DNA of 5,264 bases from positions 1 to 5,264 of the forward strand of contig DGXZ01000006.1 in NCBI GenBank assembly GCA_002396485.1. The letters run 5' to 3'. The position numbers and the translations under genes are program-made. Shown here in pieces: positions 1 through 5,264 of this stretch. Positions within the stretch are counted from its first letter, which is position 1. The number at the start of each line of letters is the position of its first letter. The DNA is from Spartobacteria bacterium UBA5019 (lineage in GTDB: Bacteria > Verrucomicrobiota > Verrucomicrobiia > Chthoniobacterales > Terrimicrobiaceae). Below the pieces are notes generated by a model, which had not been told where the DNA came from, made no database searches, and saw only the letters and a list, made by a program, of their open reading frames with translations.

Positions 1-31
1 AATGCAGTTTTCCACTTTTGAACCGGCGGCG

Positions 32-59
32 ACACCAGAATCTTCTGGGGTGCCTTTTT
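32..59 (+). terminator. Possible Rho-independent terminator at the left edge
   Basis: CCAGAA (35-40) and TTCTGG (43-48) are perfect inverted arms. After one A/G mismatch two more base pairs can form outside them, and five T residues follow at 55-59. The inner A-T pairs must open to make a loop of reasonable size, so the firm stem is short. In the frame starting at base 1 a TGA lies at 19-21, so this could terminate a plus-strand gene ending there. The protein tail visible in that frame is only six residues and cannot be identified. The recognisable rhaT remnant begins just to the right of the T-tract. Confidence 0.35.
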
Positions 60-352
60 AAAAATCGAATGCCTTGATTGCGGCGACCTTTTCTTGTTGT
101 GAAAGCTCCTTCTTGTTGGACATGCCAACCGCGCCGCTGTTTGCGATGCCAATCAGGCAGGCCAGCACGCCTTGAAGAACTGTGAGTTCAGAACTGGTGG
201 CGAGCAGCTCGCGGAATTTGCCATCAAAAATCGGCCGCATGAGCGAGCCGAATGCGGCACAAAAACCAAGGGCCACCTACATGCCGCGAGCTATCCCGAG
301 ATAGCTCATGGTAAGACCAAAAGTGAGGCCGCCGATGCCAGTGGAAGAAGAC
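58..352 (-). pseudogene. rhaT: L-rhamnose/proton symporter RhaT, internal fragment with nonsense codons and a frameshift
   Basis: Read on the minus strand this is an internal stretch of the RhaT family of membrane L-rhamnose/H+ symporters, about 95 of the usual 340 or so residues. Recognisable pieces are GIGGLTFGLTMSYLG, then VALGFCAAFGSLMRPIF, then LLATSSELTVLQGVLACLIG and a hydrophilic loop ending in AFDF. These align in order with the E. coli sequence as I remember it (GLTMRYLG, GTLMTPI, GVLVALIGVG, EEFNLKKG). The copy is broken in several places. A TAG at 277-279 interrupts the reading after the SYLGIARGM motif. A TAA at 58-60 falls where the family has a Lys. The start of the fragment reads in register only if about two bases are missing near 338-340. 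Both the N-terminal and C-terminal parts are absent. Directly upstream on the same strand is the rhaA remnant, so an ancestral rhaA-rhaT order is likely. No function is expected. Confidence 0.8.
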
Positions 353-358
353 GCCGGG

Positions 359-693
359 GGCAATGCGGTTAATGCTGGCTTCGAAGAAATCCAGGCCGAT
401 GTGTGTGCGATCGAAGACTCTGCCTTGCACGAGGTCCTCCATAATGGAGTGCGAGGGGTCGTCGATCATCACCATTTGGTCGCTCTCCCAGCGAACGCCG
501 CGGCTCACATGGAGCAGGGTTTCAGGAACGAATTGCAGGGCCGACGAGATTTTATCCGCGAGGTTTCTGGTTGGGTGGAAATGCCCAGCGTCTAGGCAAT
601 AGAGGACTTGATTTTTCACGGCGCAGCCGAAGTAGAACACGTGCGTGCCTTGCCAGGATTATTGCCAGTCGCCTGAATGTCCCCTTCGAGGAC
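359..693 (-). pseudogene. rhaA: L-rhamnose isomerase RhaA, two fragments fused by an internal deletion
   Basis: RhaA converts L-rhamnose to L-rhamnulose in the cytoplasm using two divalent metals. Two separate parts are visible on the minus strand. The first, 643-693, reads VLEGDIQATGNNPGKAR, matching the GGIQATGNYPGKAR motif near the N-terminus of the family. The second, 359-649, is in a different frame and reads GTHVFYFGCAVKN, then LDAGHFHPT, LLHVSRGVRWESD and DRTHIGLDFFEASINRIA. That is the metal-binding core, aligned nearly without gaps to the E. coli enzyme as I recall it. About 170 codons between the two parts are missing, and so are roughly the first 50 and the last 80 or so. A TAA at 659-661 closes the second frame upstream. 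In the usual RWDSD motif the first metal-ligand Asp is Glu here, which fits decay but could be natural variation. The fragment is non-functional by inspection and runs straight into the rhaT remnant. Confidence 0.85.
641..649 (-). repeat. Putative microhomology junction of the rhaA deletion
   Basis: On the minus strand these nine bases read GGCACGCAC. They serve at once as the end of the N-terminal rhaA piece (the Lys-Ala-Arg codons after PG) and as the start of the C-terminal piece (Gly-Thr-His before VFYFG). The shared string is what a deletion between two short direct repeats leaves behind. The parental sequence is not in the window, so this is an inference from the two reading frames meeting here. 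Confidence 0.45.
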
Positions 694-1258
694 GGCGTAT
701 TGATCATGGGCGGAGGTGATCGCTCCCCATCAACGCACCCGTGCCAAGGCATCCCTCGGATCACCATTTTGACATTAAAAACGGACGTACTCTCCATCCC
801 TTGCAAATCCTTTTCTTCGCAGAGGGAAGCGGGTAGTTGCAAACGGAGTCAGGTCAACATCGGTGGTTTTCCTCCTGCCGGGAATTTGGCACCGCTAACG
901 GCTCGATCCCAAGACCGGCTGGGAGGAACATTGGGTGGAATTGGATGGCTGGGTGTTGCGGCGATTGATCGAAGAGGGAGTCATCAATAGCCAACAAGGC
1001 GTCTTCCAAGGCGTCGAGAGCAGCGTAATCGCGGAGCTGTTTGAGAAGCTTCACGCTCTGCTAATGAGTCGCCGCCAATACACCGTGCCAGAACTGGCGA
1101 ACACTGCTCACGAACTGATCGGACTCTGCGCGGAATTGCCAAACGCTGCAAAAACTCCATGGAAAATCGCGAGGGTCGCGCGCTGTGCGCAAGAGCACAT
1201 CGCCGAACACCAGAGTGAAAATGTGGAATTGGAGGCCCTCACAAGAAAACTCGGCGCT
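694..1258 (+). pseudogene. AraC-family transcriptional regulator, truncated and interrupted
   Basis: Divergent from the rhaA remnant, this reads as the sugar-sensing cupin domain of an AraC-type regulator followed by the beginning of its DNA-binding domain. In order: GVLIMGGGDRS (694 on); HPSDHHFDIKNGRTL, reached only by a one-base correction near 750; LQILFFAEGSG; a TAG at 834-836; LQTESGQHR; a small deletion with frameshift near 864; FLLPGIWHR; a TAA at 896-898 exactly where the family has Tyr (HRYRPDP); then an open stretch from 899 containing LDPKTGWEEHWVELDG. After a helical linker, ARVARCAQEHIAEHQ and ELEALTRKLG form the start of the first helix-turn-helix. Homology fades at about 1258. 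The rest of the first HTH and the whole second HTH are gone, and so is the N-terminus. Position and divergence suggest that it once controlled rhaA-rhaT; that is inference. The long open stretch suggests recent decay or a modest number of mutations. It cannot be a working DNA-binding regulator as it stands. Confidence 0.75.
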
Positions 1259-1274
1259 GTTGAAAGTGGACTCC

Positions 1275-2210
1275 TTAGTTTGAATTCAGGGCTGCAACGG
1301 CCGCGTCAAGTGTGGCGGAGTTTGAGATCGAGATGACAGGTGTTCCCTTGCGGATGCGTCCCACGAGACCGGCAAGCACGCCGCCGGGACCGAGTTCGAT
1401 GAATTGCTCGATGTGCAGGTGGTCGATGAGATATTCGACGCTCTGCGACCAGCAAACACTGCCGGTGACCTGGTCGGCCAGCGTGCGGCGGATCGTGGCG
1501 GCATCATTGACTGTAATGGCGTCCACATTGCAAACGACAGGGACGCGCGGAACATTCATAGGCGTTTCGCCTAGAGCGGCGGAGAGTGTCTGGTAGGCAG
1601 GCTCCATGAGGCGCGAGTGGAAGGCACCGGCGACTGTAAGTTCAACGGCCTTTCTGGCACTGTATTCCTTGGCCAAGGAGACGGCGACAACGATTTTGGA
1701 GGATTCGCCCGAGAGGACGATTTGTCCGGGCGCATTAATATTGGCGACATCCACATCTGCGACGGCGGCCAGTTCCCGCACGCGGTCCTCCTCGCCTCCA
1801 ATGATGGCCGCCATGGCACCTTCCGAACCCTCGCAGGCTTCCTGCATGGCGCGGGCGCGCTTGTCCACAAGGCGGAGTCCGGTCTCAAAATCGAAAGTTC
1901 CAGCTGCAGCGTGGGCGGTGAACTCTCCGAGCGAGAGGCCGGCGGTGGCTTGAAAATCGAGGGCGGGGAATTTCTCTTTCAGAACGGCAAGGCAGGCGAG
2001 GCCGTGGACATAGAGTGCTGGCTGGCAGACAGAGGTGTTGGTGAGTTCCTCGGCGGGGCCTTCAAAGGCGATTTGGCTAAGTGAATAGCCAAGGATTGAA
2101 TCGGCGCGATGGAAAAGAGCAGCGGCACAGGGATACTCGGCGGCGAGATCCTTACCCATGCCAACGGTTTGGGCTCCTTGGCCTGAGAAAATAAGAGCGG
2201 TTTTTTTCAT
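1275..2210 (-). CDS. fabD: Malonyl-CoA:acyl-carrier-protein transacylase (FabD)
   Basis: FabD transfers the malonyl group from malonyl-CoA to acyl carrier protein, supplying the extender unit for type II fatty acid synthesis in the cytoplasm. The 311-residue product has the normal family length and all key motifs: GQGAQ at 10-14, the nucleophile elbow GLSLGE with Ser93, Arg118 in VDKRARAMQ for the malonyl carboxylate, catalytic His198 in GAFHSRLM, Gln247 and the ELGPGGVL stretch near 272. The ATG at 2210 begins MKKTALIFSGQGAQ, the standard FabD start. No Shine-Dalgarno sequence precedes it. It lies 27 bases downstream of the SbtA-like permease gene on the same strand, so the two may be cotranscribed. 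No fabH, fabG or acpP gene is next to it, unlike the common fab cluster. Its stop lies about 17 bases from the end of the regulator remnant. Confidence 0.97.
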   Translation of the reverse strand: MKKTALIFSGQGAQTVGMGKDLAAEYPCAAALFHRADSILGYSLSQIAFEGPAEELTNTSVCQPALYVHGLACLAVLKEKFPALDFQATAGLSLGEFTAHAAAGTFDFETGLRLVDKRARAMQEACEGSEGAMAAIIGGEEDRVRELAAVADVDVANINAPGQIVLSGESSKIVVAVSLAKEYSARKAVELTVAGAFHSRLMEPAYQTLSAALGETPMNVPRVPVVCNVDAITVNDAATIRRTLADQVTGSVCWSQSVEYLIDHLHIEQFIELGPGGVLAGLVGRIRKGTPVISISNSATLDAAVAALNSN

Positions 2211-2237
2211 AAATGGATGAAGACTGGGTGCTGGTGA

Positions 2238-3200
2238 TCAGTGCCAAGCCGTATGAACGATGGTGTAAGCGAGAGGAATGCCAATGAGAAGGTTAAAGGG
2301 AAAGGTGACCCCGAGGGCAAGGCCGACATAGACACTGGGATTCGCCGCTGGGAGGGCAGCCCGGAAGGCGGCCGGAACGGCGATGTAGGATCCGCTCGCG
2401 CACAGAATCGAAAAAAGAAACGCATCCCCCTCCCGGAATCCGCAGAAGTAGGCGATGAGGAGTGCACAACCACCGGAAATGATCGGAAAGGCCAGAGCAA
2501 AGGCGACGGAAAAAATGCCACCCGCGCGCAAATCCGCAATGCGCCGCGCGGCGACCAAACCGAGATCCAACAGAAAAAAACACAGCATGCCCGGGAAAAG
2601 CTGGCTCACAAAAGGCTGAAGCGCCTTGGCGCCGGATGCCGGAGTCACCATTCCCGCTAGGAGACTGCAGATGAGGATGAGAACAGATTTGTTGGCCAGA
2701 CACTCGTGGAGGACGCTCGCCCAGGAAAGTCCATTTTTGCCGGCGTTGGTGCCATTCAACCTCGCCAGAACAAGACCACTCAGAATAGCCGGGCTCTCCA
2801 TCAAGGCCAGTGCCGCCACCATGTAGCCGCCAAAGGGAATCTGGCGCGCATCAAGATAGGATGCGGCCGTCATGAAGGTGACCGCACTCACCGAGCCATA
2901 AGTCGCCGCCACGGCCGCCGAATCAGGCACGCTGAACTTCCTTCTCACAATAGGGTAAACAATCAGAGGAATCACAAAGGAAGCTGCCGTGGCGATGAGC
3001 AAAGGCAGCACAATCTCCATGGACATCGGCGTCTTTTGCAGTTCATTTCCACCTTTAAACCCCAGAGCAAAAAGTAAATACAATGAGAGAACCTTTAAGA
3101 AGGACTCCGGAATTTCAAGGTCCGACTTGACGATCACGGCAAGGATGCCAATTAAAAAGAAAAGGATCGCTGGTTGTAAGAGATATTCCAATGGACTCAT
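2238..3200 (-). CDS. SbtA-like (DUF897) sodium-dependent bicarbonate transport family permease
   Basis: This is a 320-residue integral membrane protein with about ten hydrophobic segments. It matches the SbtA/DUF897 family, whose cyanobacterial members import bicarbonate with sodium. Family marks are LKSDLEIPE-type residues at 24-32 (VKSDLEIPES), GFKGG at 47-51, YGSVSAVTF at 101-109, GYMVAALALMESPAI at 125-139 and, in the second half, ASGSYIAVPAAFRAALP with NPSVYVG near 268-293. The two halves carry related signatures, as expected of an inverted-repeat transporter. I chose the ATG at 3198-3200 because MSPLEYLLQPAILFF is the usual N-terminus. An in-frame extension of 48 codons upstream would overlap the divergent lipocalin gene and looks unlike the family. 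No Shine-Dalgarno sequence is present. The substrate in a heterotroph is uncertain, and no SbtB-like PII partner gene lies in the window. fabD follows after 27 bases. Confidence 0.9.
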   Translation of the reverse strand: MSPLEYLLQPAILFFLIGILAVIVKSDLEIPESFLKVLSLYLLFALGFKGGNELQKTPMSMEIVLPLLIATAASFVIPLIVYPIVRRKFSVPDSAAVAATYGSVSAVTFMTAASYLDARQIPFGGYMVAALALMESPAILSGLVLARLNGTNAGKNGLSWASVLHECLANKSVLILICSLLAGMVTPASGAKALQPFVSQLFPGMLCFFLLDLGLVAARRIADLRAGGIFSVAFALAFPIISGGCALLIAYFCGFREGDAFLFSILCASGSYIAVPAAFRAALPAANPSVYVGLALGVTFPFNLLIGIPLAYTIVHTAWH

Positions 3201-3267
3201 GTCTGGCCGAAAACTAAATAGGAATTTGATTTTGGGAAGACCGAAGATCAAATTTAAGAAAAACCAA
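3201..3267. promoter_or_regulatory. Divergent intergenic region with an 8-bp inverted repeat
   Basis: This A/T-rich gap lies between the starts of the permease (minus) and the lipocalin (plus), so both promoters are expected here. It contains a perfect inverted repeat, AATTTGAT at 3223-3230 and ATCAAATT at 3247-3254, with centres 24 bases apart, a little over two helical turns. That layout resembles two half-sites for a dimeric or paired regulator able to act on both genes, but it may be chance in A/T-rich DNA. I could not assign convincing -35/-10 boxes with proper spacing for either direction. Confidence 0.4.
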
Positions 3268-3801
3268 ATGAAAATACTCCTCGCTATCGCCGCCATTGCT
3301 CTCGCAGGCTGCAGCTCCATGCCTAAACAACCGCCCCTCCGCACCGTGGATCACGTGAACCTCAGCCAGTTCATGGGCGACTGGTATGTCATCGGCACCA
3401 TTCCCTGGTTCGTCGAAAAAAACAATGTGGGCACGATGGATATCTACAAACTCCGGCCCGACGGAAAAATCGACATCCGCTACGCATTCCACAGAAAATC
3501 CCTCGAAGCCCCCCGCCAGGAGATGAAGGCCACCGCCACTGTGGTGAATACCAAAACCAACGCCGAGTGGGCCGTGCAATTTCTTTGGCCATTCAAAGCC
3601 CCATTCCTCGTCATCGATCTCTCGCCGGATTACCGCCACACCACAATCGGCTATCCCGACCGCAGCCTCATCTGGATCATGAGCCGTGAACCAGTGATGT
3701 CTGAAAAAGACTACACCGCCGCTCTTGAAAGCGCCCGCGCACAAGGCTACGACATCTCGCGCATCATCAAGGTGCCTCAAAAATCTCAAACCACGCCATG
3801 A
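3268..3801 (+). CDS. Blc-like lipocalin family lipoprotein
   Basis: This 177-residue protein resembles bacterial lipocalins of the Blc/apolipoprotein D type, which are anchored in the outer membrane and bind fatty acids or phospholipids under envelope stress. The N-terminus is a lipoprotein signal peptide with lipobox LAGC and the lipidated Cys at residue 15. Ser at the next position would favour outer-membrane sorting under the rule known from proteobacteria. The first lipocalin motif GDWY is at 37-40 with invariant Trp39. LWPFKAPFLVIDL, DYRHTTIGYPDRSLIWIMSR and the C-terminal YDISRIIKVPQ match Blc segment by segment as I recall it. I chose the ATG at 3268 because it gives the signal peptide at once; the same frame is open far upstream but overlaps the permease gene. 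There is no clear ribosome site, only a purine stretch, AAGAAAAA. The stop overlaps the next start as ATGA, so the two genes are probably translationally coupled. Confidence 0.93.
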   Translation: MKILLAIAAIALAGCSSMPKQPPLRTVDHVNLSQFMGDWYVIGTIPWFVEKNNVGTMDIYKLRPDGKIDIRYAFHRKSLEAPRQEMKATATVVNTKTNAEWAVQFLWPFKAPFLVIDLSPDYRHTTIGYPDRSLIWIMSREPVMSEKDYTAALESARAQGYDISRIIKVPQKSQTTP

Positions 3802-4016
3802 CCACCTACATTTACGAAACCATCCCGGCAGATAACTCAACCGAGCCAAAAGTTTTCGAGTTCCAGCAACGCATGACCGACAAGCCACTCACCCAACATC
3901 CCGAAACCGGCGAACCCGTGCGAAGGATCATCAGCGGCGGCCTCGGCATCATGCAAAAAGGCAATGCATCCGCCCCTTCCCCTTCATCCTGCGGCAGCGG
4001 ATGCGGATGCCACTGA
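3798..4016 (+). CDS. FmdB-like small protein lacking the zinc-ribbon cysteines, with a Cys-rich tail
   Basis: This 72-residue protein follows the FmdB/CxxC_CxxC_SSSS family layout: an N-terminal TYIYE in place of TYEYRC, then a FEFQQRMTDKPLT segment, then HPETGEPVRRIISGGLGI matching the family's CPECGGPVRRLISGG. Both CxxC pairs that normally hold zinc are absent: the first is replaced by a TIPADNSTEP stretch and the second CPEC by HPET. Instead the extreme C-terminus carries a new cluster, Cys65, Cys69, Cys71 and His72 (CGSGCGCH), after a Ser/Pro linker. I have the impression that similar variants exist in planctomycetes and verrucomicrobia, but could not check. The family's function is poorly known; regulators of formamidase and amidase genes gave it the name. 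The start overlaps the lipocalin stop (ATGA), indicating a two-gene operon. A role linked to the lipocalin is only inference. Confidence 0.8.
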   Translation: MTTYIYETIPADNSTEPKVFEFQQRMTDKPLTQHPETGEPVRRIISGGLGIMQKGNASAPSPSSCGSGCGCH

Positions 4017-4023
4017 AAGCAGC

Positions 4024-4458
4024 CTAAAGCGGATTCAAGCTCCAGGAGACCTCGCCGTTTTCAGAGACCTCCAGCCATGCCCAGCTTGGCGGGGAACCTT
4101 TGTTAGGCTTCCCAATTGTGCCGGGATTCAGAAGGCGACAGCCGCCGACTTGCTCGTCGCGCGGGACATGCGTGTGGCCAGATAAGAGAAAATCCGTTAG
4201 CGGCAGCCTGCGGGGCAGGATATGAATGAGGTGAAATGTAATTCCAAAACGATTCAGATCAAGGAATAAAGGCAGGTCTATACCAAAGTCGTTATTTCCA
4301 AGAACGCCATAAAATGGCTTACCGATCCCCACACAAGCGCTGAGTGTGGAGAGATTGCAAAAATCGCCAAGATGCCAAATTTCGTCCGCCGATTTCAGCT
4401 CGGGCAGAATCTTTTCCGGTAGGATTCCGTGTGTGTCAGCTATGACCGCTATGCGCAT
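4024..4458 (-). CDS. YfcE/MJ0936-type metallophosphoesterase
   Basis: This is a 144-residue calcineurin-like phosphoesterase of the small bacterial/archaeal phosphodiesterase group, using two divalent metals. The metal motifs appear in order: DTHG with Asp8 and His10, GDF with Asp32, GNND at 54-57, a lone His79 in HLIHILP, and GHTHVPR with His95 and His97. NPGTIGKPN near 111-119 is the usual C-terminal signature. It is slightly shorter than the typical 150-160 residues, with a shortened loop after His79 where the family often has THGH. The physiological substrate is not known. The gene converges with the FmdB-like gene, with only seven bases between the stops and no visible terminator. No Shine-Dalgarno sequence precedes the ATG; the leader just before it is pyrimidine-rich (GCCTTCTTC). 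Confidence 0.92.
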   Translation of the reverse strand: MRIAVIADTHGILPEKILPELKSADEIWHLGDFCNLSTLSACVGIGKPFYGVLGNNDFGIDLPLFLDLNRFGITFHLIHILPRRLPLTDFLLSGHTHVPRDEQVGGCRLLNPGTIGKPNKGSPPSWAWLEVSENGEVSWSLNPL

Positions 4459-4589
4459 GAAGAAGGCACTATAATATGCACGACACCAATAGGCAGCGAC
4501 ATGGAATCCACTGAAGACATCCGAGTAATTTCGCCGATAAAAACCAAACTCAGAGACTTAGATCACAGAAAGTCTGGGCGCCGGCGGTC
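4459..4589. other. Intergenic region between trxA and the phosphoesterase gene
   Basis: These 131 bases hold no credible gene. On the minus strand a TATTAT sequence stands 18 bases before the phosphoesterase ATG and could be a -10 box, but no fitting -35 is seen. A 6-bp inverted repeat (4554-4559 with 4570-4575) after trxA is followed too late by its T-run to be called a terminator. The distance suggests that the phosphoesterase may have its own promoter. Confidence 0.4.
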
Positions 4590-4919
4590 TTACAGCAAAG
4601 CGGTGAGCTTGGAGACAATATCTGCTTTGCTGCTCACGCCAACGGAGTGATCCTGCTTGACGCCGCCTTTGAAGTAGATGAGAGACGGGATACTGCGAAT
4701 ACTGAATTGAGTGGAAACGCCTGGAGCGTCATCGACATTGACTTTGGTGATTGCGAATTTTCCGACGTTCTCATTGGCGATTTCATCCACCACCGGACCA
4801 AGCATGCGACAGGGAGCGCACCAAGGCGCCCAGAAATCAACGAGAACAGGCGTGCTGGCGGATTCGATGAAATTGGTGAAACTGGAGTCGTTGAGTTCAG
4901 TGACGTTAGGATTGTGCAT
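4590..4919 (-). CDS. trxA: Thioredoxin
   Basis: This 109-residue single-domain thioredoxin is a cytoplasmic protein-disulfide reductant, normally recycled by thioredoxin reductase. The active site is FWAPWCAPC near 29-37, with Ala where E. coli has Gly (WCGPC), a common variant. KVNVDDAPG follows, then the cis-proline site in RSIPSLIYFKGG, and the C-terminal GVSSKADIVSKL. Length and order are normal for TrxA. The start ATG at 4919 gives MHNPNVTELNDSSF, the expected N-terminus, without a Shine-Dalgarno sequence. A tail-anchored protein gene ends 37 bases upstream on the same strand, so they may share a transcript. Confidence 0.95.
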   Translation of the reverse strand: MHNPNVTELNDSSFTNFIESASTPVLVDFWAPWCAPCRMLGPVVDEIANENVGKFAITKVNVDDAPGVSTQFSIRSIPSLIYFKGGVKQDHSVGVSSKADIVSKLTALL

Positions 4920-4956
4920 AAGATGAGAGTGGTTGGTTTTTTTGAAAATCGAAGGT

Positions 4957-5264
4957 TCAGCTTAGCATTGTCCAGACTTGAATTCCCAGTGAGAGCAAGG
5001 CCACGAGCGTTGCGGCAATGCCGAGAATGAGATCGGAATTGCCTGCTTGACCTTCGGCCACATTGGTTGCGGCGGCTTCTGCAGGAGCGGATTTGTTTTC
5101 GCTCGGAGCAACTGTGGCTTGAAGAGGCTTCTTAAGATTCATCGTGGCCTGAGGAACGGATTTTGTGGCTGTCGGCAGGCTGATTTTTGCGGTCTGCTTA
5201 TTGGGTGATACCGAACTGGCAGGCGCTGCCGGAGCGGCAGGAACCACTCCAGGCGCTTTCGGCA
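4957..5264 (-). CDS. C-terminal part of a Pro/Ala-rich protein with a C-terminal membrane anchor (partial)
   Basis: This minus-strand frame is open to the right edge of the window, so the start is outside. The visible 100 or so residues are low-complexity, rich in Ala, Pro, Ser and Lys (for example VVPAAPAAPASS and SENKSAPAEAAATNVAEG). They are followed by one hydrophobic segment of about 20 residues (LILGIAATLVALLSLGIQ) and a four- to six-residue tail ending in MLS. This is the layout of a tail-anchored protein whose working domain would be further upstream and face the cytoplasm. An internal GTG at 5245-5247 could start a 96-residue protein, but the same composition continues upstream of it. 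I do not recognise the family. trxA follows on the same strand. Confidence 0.6.
   Translation of the reverse strand, partial: PKAPGVVPAAPAAPASSVSPNKQTAKISLPTATKSVPQATMNLKKPLQATVAPSENKSAPAEAAATNVAEGQAGNSDLILGIAATLVALLSLGIQVWTMLS

Noticed and set aside
2..60. A plus-strand frame reading MQFSTFEPAATPES and ending with TAA at 58-60
   Set aside because: It is very short and overlaps the hairpin and T-tract; a gene end at the TGA of 19-21 followed by a terminator is at least as likely. No identity can be assigned.
552..842. A minus-strand 96-codon frame across the rhaA/regulator junction
   Set aside because: It is out of register with both the rhaA motifs and the regulator, and has no recognisable domain.
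1606..2084. Plus-strand open frames opposite fabD
   Set aside because: They are shadows of the strong FabD coding strand, rich in Arg/Ser/Gly with no family features.
2989..3267. A long upstream extension of the lipocalin frame
   Set aside because: It overlaps the permease gene on the other strand and would bury the lipoprotein signal peptide; the ATG at 3268 is clearly better.
3201..3344. A 48-codon N-terminal extension of the SbtA-like permease
   Set aside because: It crosses the divergent lipocalin start, has no family similarity, and the ATG at 3200 gives the normal N-terminus.
4554..4575. Inverted repeat AGACTT/AAGTCT after trxA as a terminator
   Set aside because: The stem is only 6 bp and not G/C-rich, and the T-run begins about nine bases after the stem.
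1..5264. CRISPR arrays, tRNA or rRNA genes, insertion sequences, phage genes
   Set aside because: I saw no regularly spaced repeats, tRNA-like folds, transposase motifs or terminal inverted repeats around the deletions.

Overview
The window is 5,264 bases of a bacterial chromosome with moderate to high G+C. I infer the Planctomycetes-Verrucomicrobia-Chlamydiae group, most likely Verrucomicrobia. The reasons are the style of the regulator and L-rhamnose gene remnants, an FmdB-like protein that has lost its zinc ribbon, an SbtA-like permease of the heterotroph type, and start codons without Shine-Dalgarno sequences. This placement rests on pattern recognition, not on a search.

Bases 1-1258 hold no intact gene. 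They contain what I read as the wreck of an L-rhamnose catabolic locus. A rhamnose/proton symporter (rhaT) and an L-rhamnose isomerase (rhaA) lie in pieces on the minus strand. An AraC-family regulator, divergent from them, lies on the plus strand. The pieces are joined by deletions: inside rhaA, between rhaA and rhaT, across the rhaA/regulator promoter region, and at the regulator's 3' end. Nonsense codons and small frameshifts lie in what remains. Bases 32-59 may be a terminator for a plus-strand gene lying off the left edge.

Bases 1275-3200 carry two intact minus-strand genes, transcribed sbtA-like permease then fabD (malonyl-CoA:ACP transacylase), 27 bases apart. A 67-base divergent intergenic region with an 8-bp inverted repeat separates them from a plus-strand pair: a Blc-like outer-membrane lipocalin lipoprotein and, overlapping it by ATGA, a small FmdB-like protein.

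The right part is again minus strand: a YfcE-type metallophosphoesterase converging on the FmdB-like gene, thioredoxin trxA upstream of it, and the 3' end of a Pro/Ala-rich protein with a C-terminal membrane anchor that runs off the window.

The intact genes are housekeeping or envelope functions: fatty acid synthesis, ion or bicarbonate uptake, lipid handling and thiol redox. The most notable content is the decayed rhamnose locus, which suggests that this copy of the pathway has been lost.
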